NCBI GenBank assembly: GCA_027450185.1
Contig: DAIDKF010000015.1
Coordinates: 1 to 63,372, forward strand
Direction of reading: 5' to 3'
Source of the DNA: Granulicella sp.
GTDB lineage: Bacteria > Acidobacteriota > Terriglobia > Terriglobales > Acidobacteriaceae
Length of the DNA: 63,372 nucleotides
Positions 62,801-63,372 of the stretch are shown here, in pieces. The first letter of the stretch is position 1. Every line of letters starts with the position of its first letter. Position numbers and translations under genes: made by a program. Below the pieces are notes generated by a model. It saw only the letters and a program-made list of their open reading frames with translations, had not been told where the DNA came from and did not search any database.

Positions 62801-63372
62801 CAGACCGAGACTAGCATGAGGTCGATGCCAGTTGTACTGGTGCAGCCAGGGGCGAAGCTCCTGGCTGCGCTGTTCTGAGTTCTGGTAGGTGCGTGCGTAG
62901 GCCCATTCCCGAAGAGCGGTCTGGATGAAGCGTTCGGCCTTGCCGTTGGTGCGCGGGGTGTAAGGCCGGGTGAAGCGATGCCTGAGGCCGAGCGCACGGC
63001 AGGCGGCGGCGAAGGCGTGCGAGCGGTAGGCCGGTCCATTGTCGGTCAGCACGGCCTTGAAGCGGATCCCCAGCCGTGCATAGTAGCTCAGTGCCTGCTG
63101 GAAGAAGGCCAGCACCGAGGCCCGCGTCTCGTCCGGATAGATGGCCGAGAAGGCGATCCGCGAGTGGTCGTCGATGGCCACATGCACGTACTCCCACCCC
63201 GCGCCGTACACCGAGTCCCGGCGATCGCCGGTGACTCGGTGCGACGGTTTGACGATGCGACCCAGCTTCTTGATGTCCAGATGCAGCAGGTCGCCCGGAG
63301 CGGCGTGCTCATAGCGCTGGACCGCGGGCTTTGGCTCCAGATCGCGTATCCGGCTCAACTTCAACCGGCGCA
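62741..63372 (-). CDS. IS481 family transposase (partial at window edge)
   Basis: The frame is open to the window end, so at least 210 C-terminal residues are present and the N-terminal HTH is outside. The DDE catalytic core is clear: DLLHLDIKKLG (first Asp), VLTDNGPAYRS (second Asp) and TNGKAERFIQTALREWAYA (Glu), with the IS481-type WLHQYNWHRPHASLG block after it. The stop at 62741-62743 overlaps the end of recombinase B on the other strand by 60 bases. The terminal inverted repeat should lie just left of 62741. A simple insertion into the recombinase gene is the best explanation. Confidence 0.9.
   Translation of the reverse strand, partial: RRLKLSRIRDLEPKPAVQRYEHAAPGDLLHLDIKKLGRIVKPSHRVTGDRRDSVYGAGWEYVHVAIDDHSRIAFSAIYPDETRASVLAFFQQALSYYARLGIRFKAVLTDNGPAYRSHAFAAACRALGLRHRFTRPYTPRTNGKAERFIQTALREWAYARTYQNSEQRSQELRPWLHQYNWHRPHASLGLSPPIRRAGIDDNNLLRLHS

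Larger units (their letters stand above)
54643..63372 (+). mobile_element. Left part of a genomic island at tRNA-Phe
   Basis: A tRNA-Phe target, a P4-type integrase and a four-gene operon with an AlpA-like protein and two giant recombinases, with base composition and codon use visibly less GC-biased than the chromosomal genes to the left. An IS481 element marks further insertion. The right end and any cargo lie beyond the window. Confidence 0.85.

Overview
The window looks like chromosome of an Acidobacteriaceae-type soil bacterium (Granulicella/Terriglobus/Edaphobacter-like). This is inferred from the high GC content, from large Oar-like TonB-dependent receptors with an N-terminal carboxypeptidase-regulatory-like domain, from secreted Ig-repeat proteins with a glycine/arginine-flanked C-terminal membrane tail, and from the general gene mix. 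No 16S gene is present, so the genus is a guess.

Region 1 (1-13.3 kb) is a sugar-use block. It holds the tail of one TonB-dependent receptor, a Tat-type GH32 fructan/sucrose hydrolase, a sugar-porter MFS transporter, a complete Oar-like receptor and a GntR/FCD regulator, then a gamma-glutamyltransferase, a rhomboid protease and the Entner-Doudoroff pair eda-edd. The edd gene is preceded by a short upstream ORF that overlaps its GTG start. A plausible flow is outer-membrane uptake, periplasmic hydrolysis, inner-membrane import and Entner-Doudoroff breakdown.

Region 2 (13.3-54.6 kb) is ordinary chromosomal core with several oddities. These include a fused ring-cleavage dioxygenase/carboxylesterase, an ABC exporter, PgeF, an AroD-AroE fusion with a histone-H1-like basic tail, an M3 peptidase, a TonB-C protein, a VKOR, a threonine dehydratase, UppP, FtsK, a YpdA-type reductase, a second ABC exporter, an SDR, two outer-membrane barrel proteins, a 6-phosphogluconolactonase-type protein, an alcohol dehydrogenase, a 1.17-kb-codon Ig/beta-helix secreted protein, a polysaccharide deacetylase, Bcp, glycogen phosphorylase and a secreted adenosine deaminase. 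At least six ORFs in the window start exactly six bases after a TAnAAT box with little or no Shine-Dalgarno sequence, which suggests leaderless transcripts.

Region 3 (54.6 kb to the end) is the left end of a genomic island. A complete tRNA-Phe(GAA) gene is followed by a P4-type tyrosine integrase and then by four genes joined by 4-base ATGA overlaps: a long AlpA-like HTH protein, a ParB-like protein and two very large (857 and 863 aa) proteins that both carry tyrosine-recombinase catalytic motifs. An IS481-family transposase running in from the right edge overlaps the end of the last recombinase gene. This multi-recombinase module is the best candidate here for a poorly described mobile system; its cargo and right end lie outside the window.
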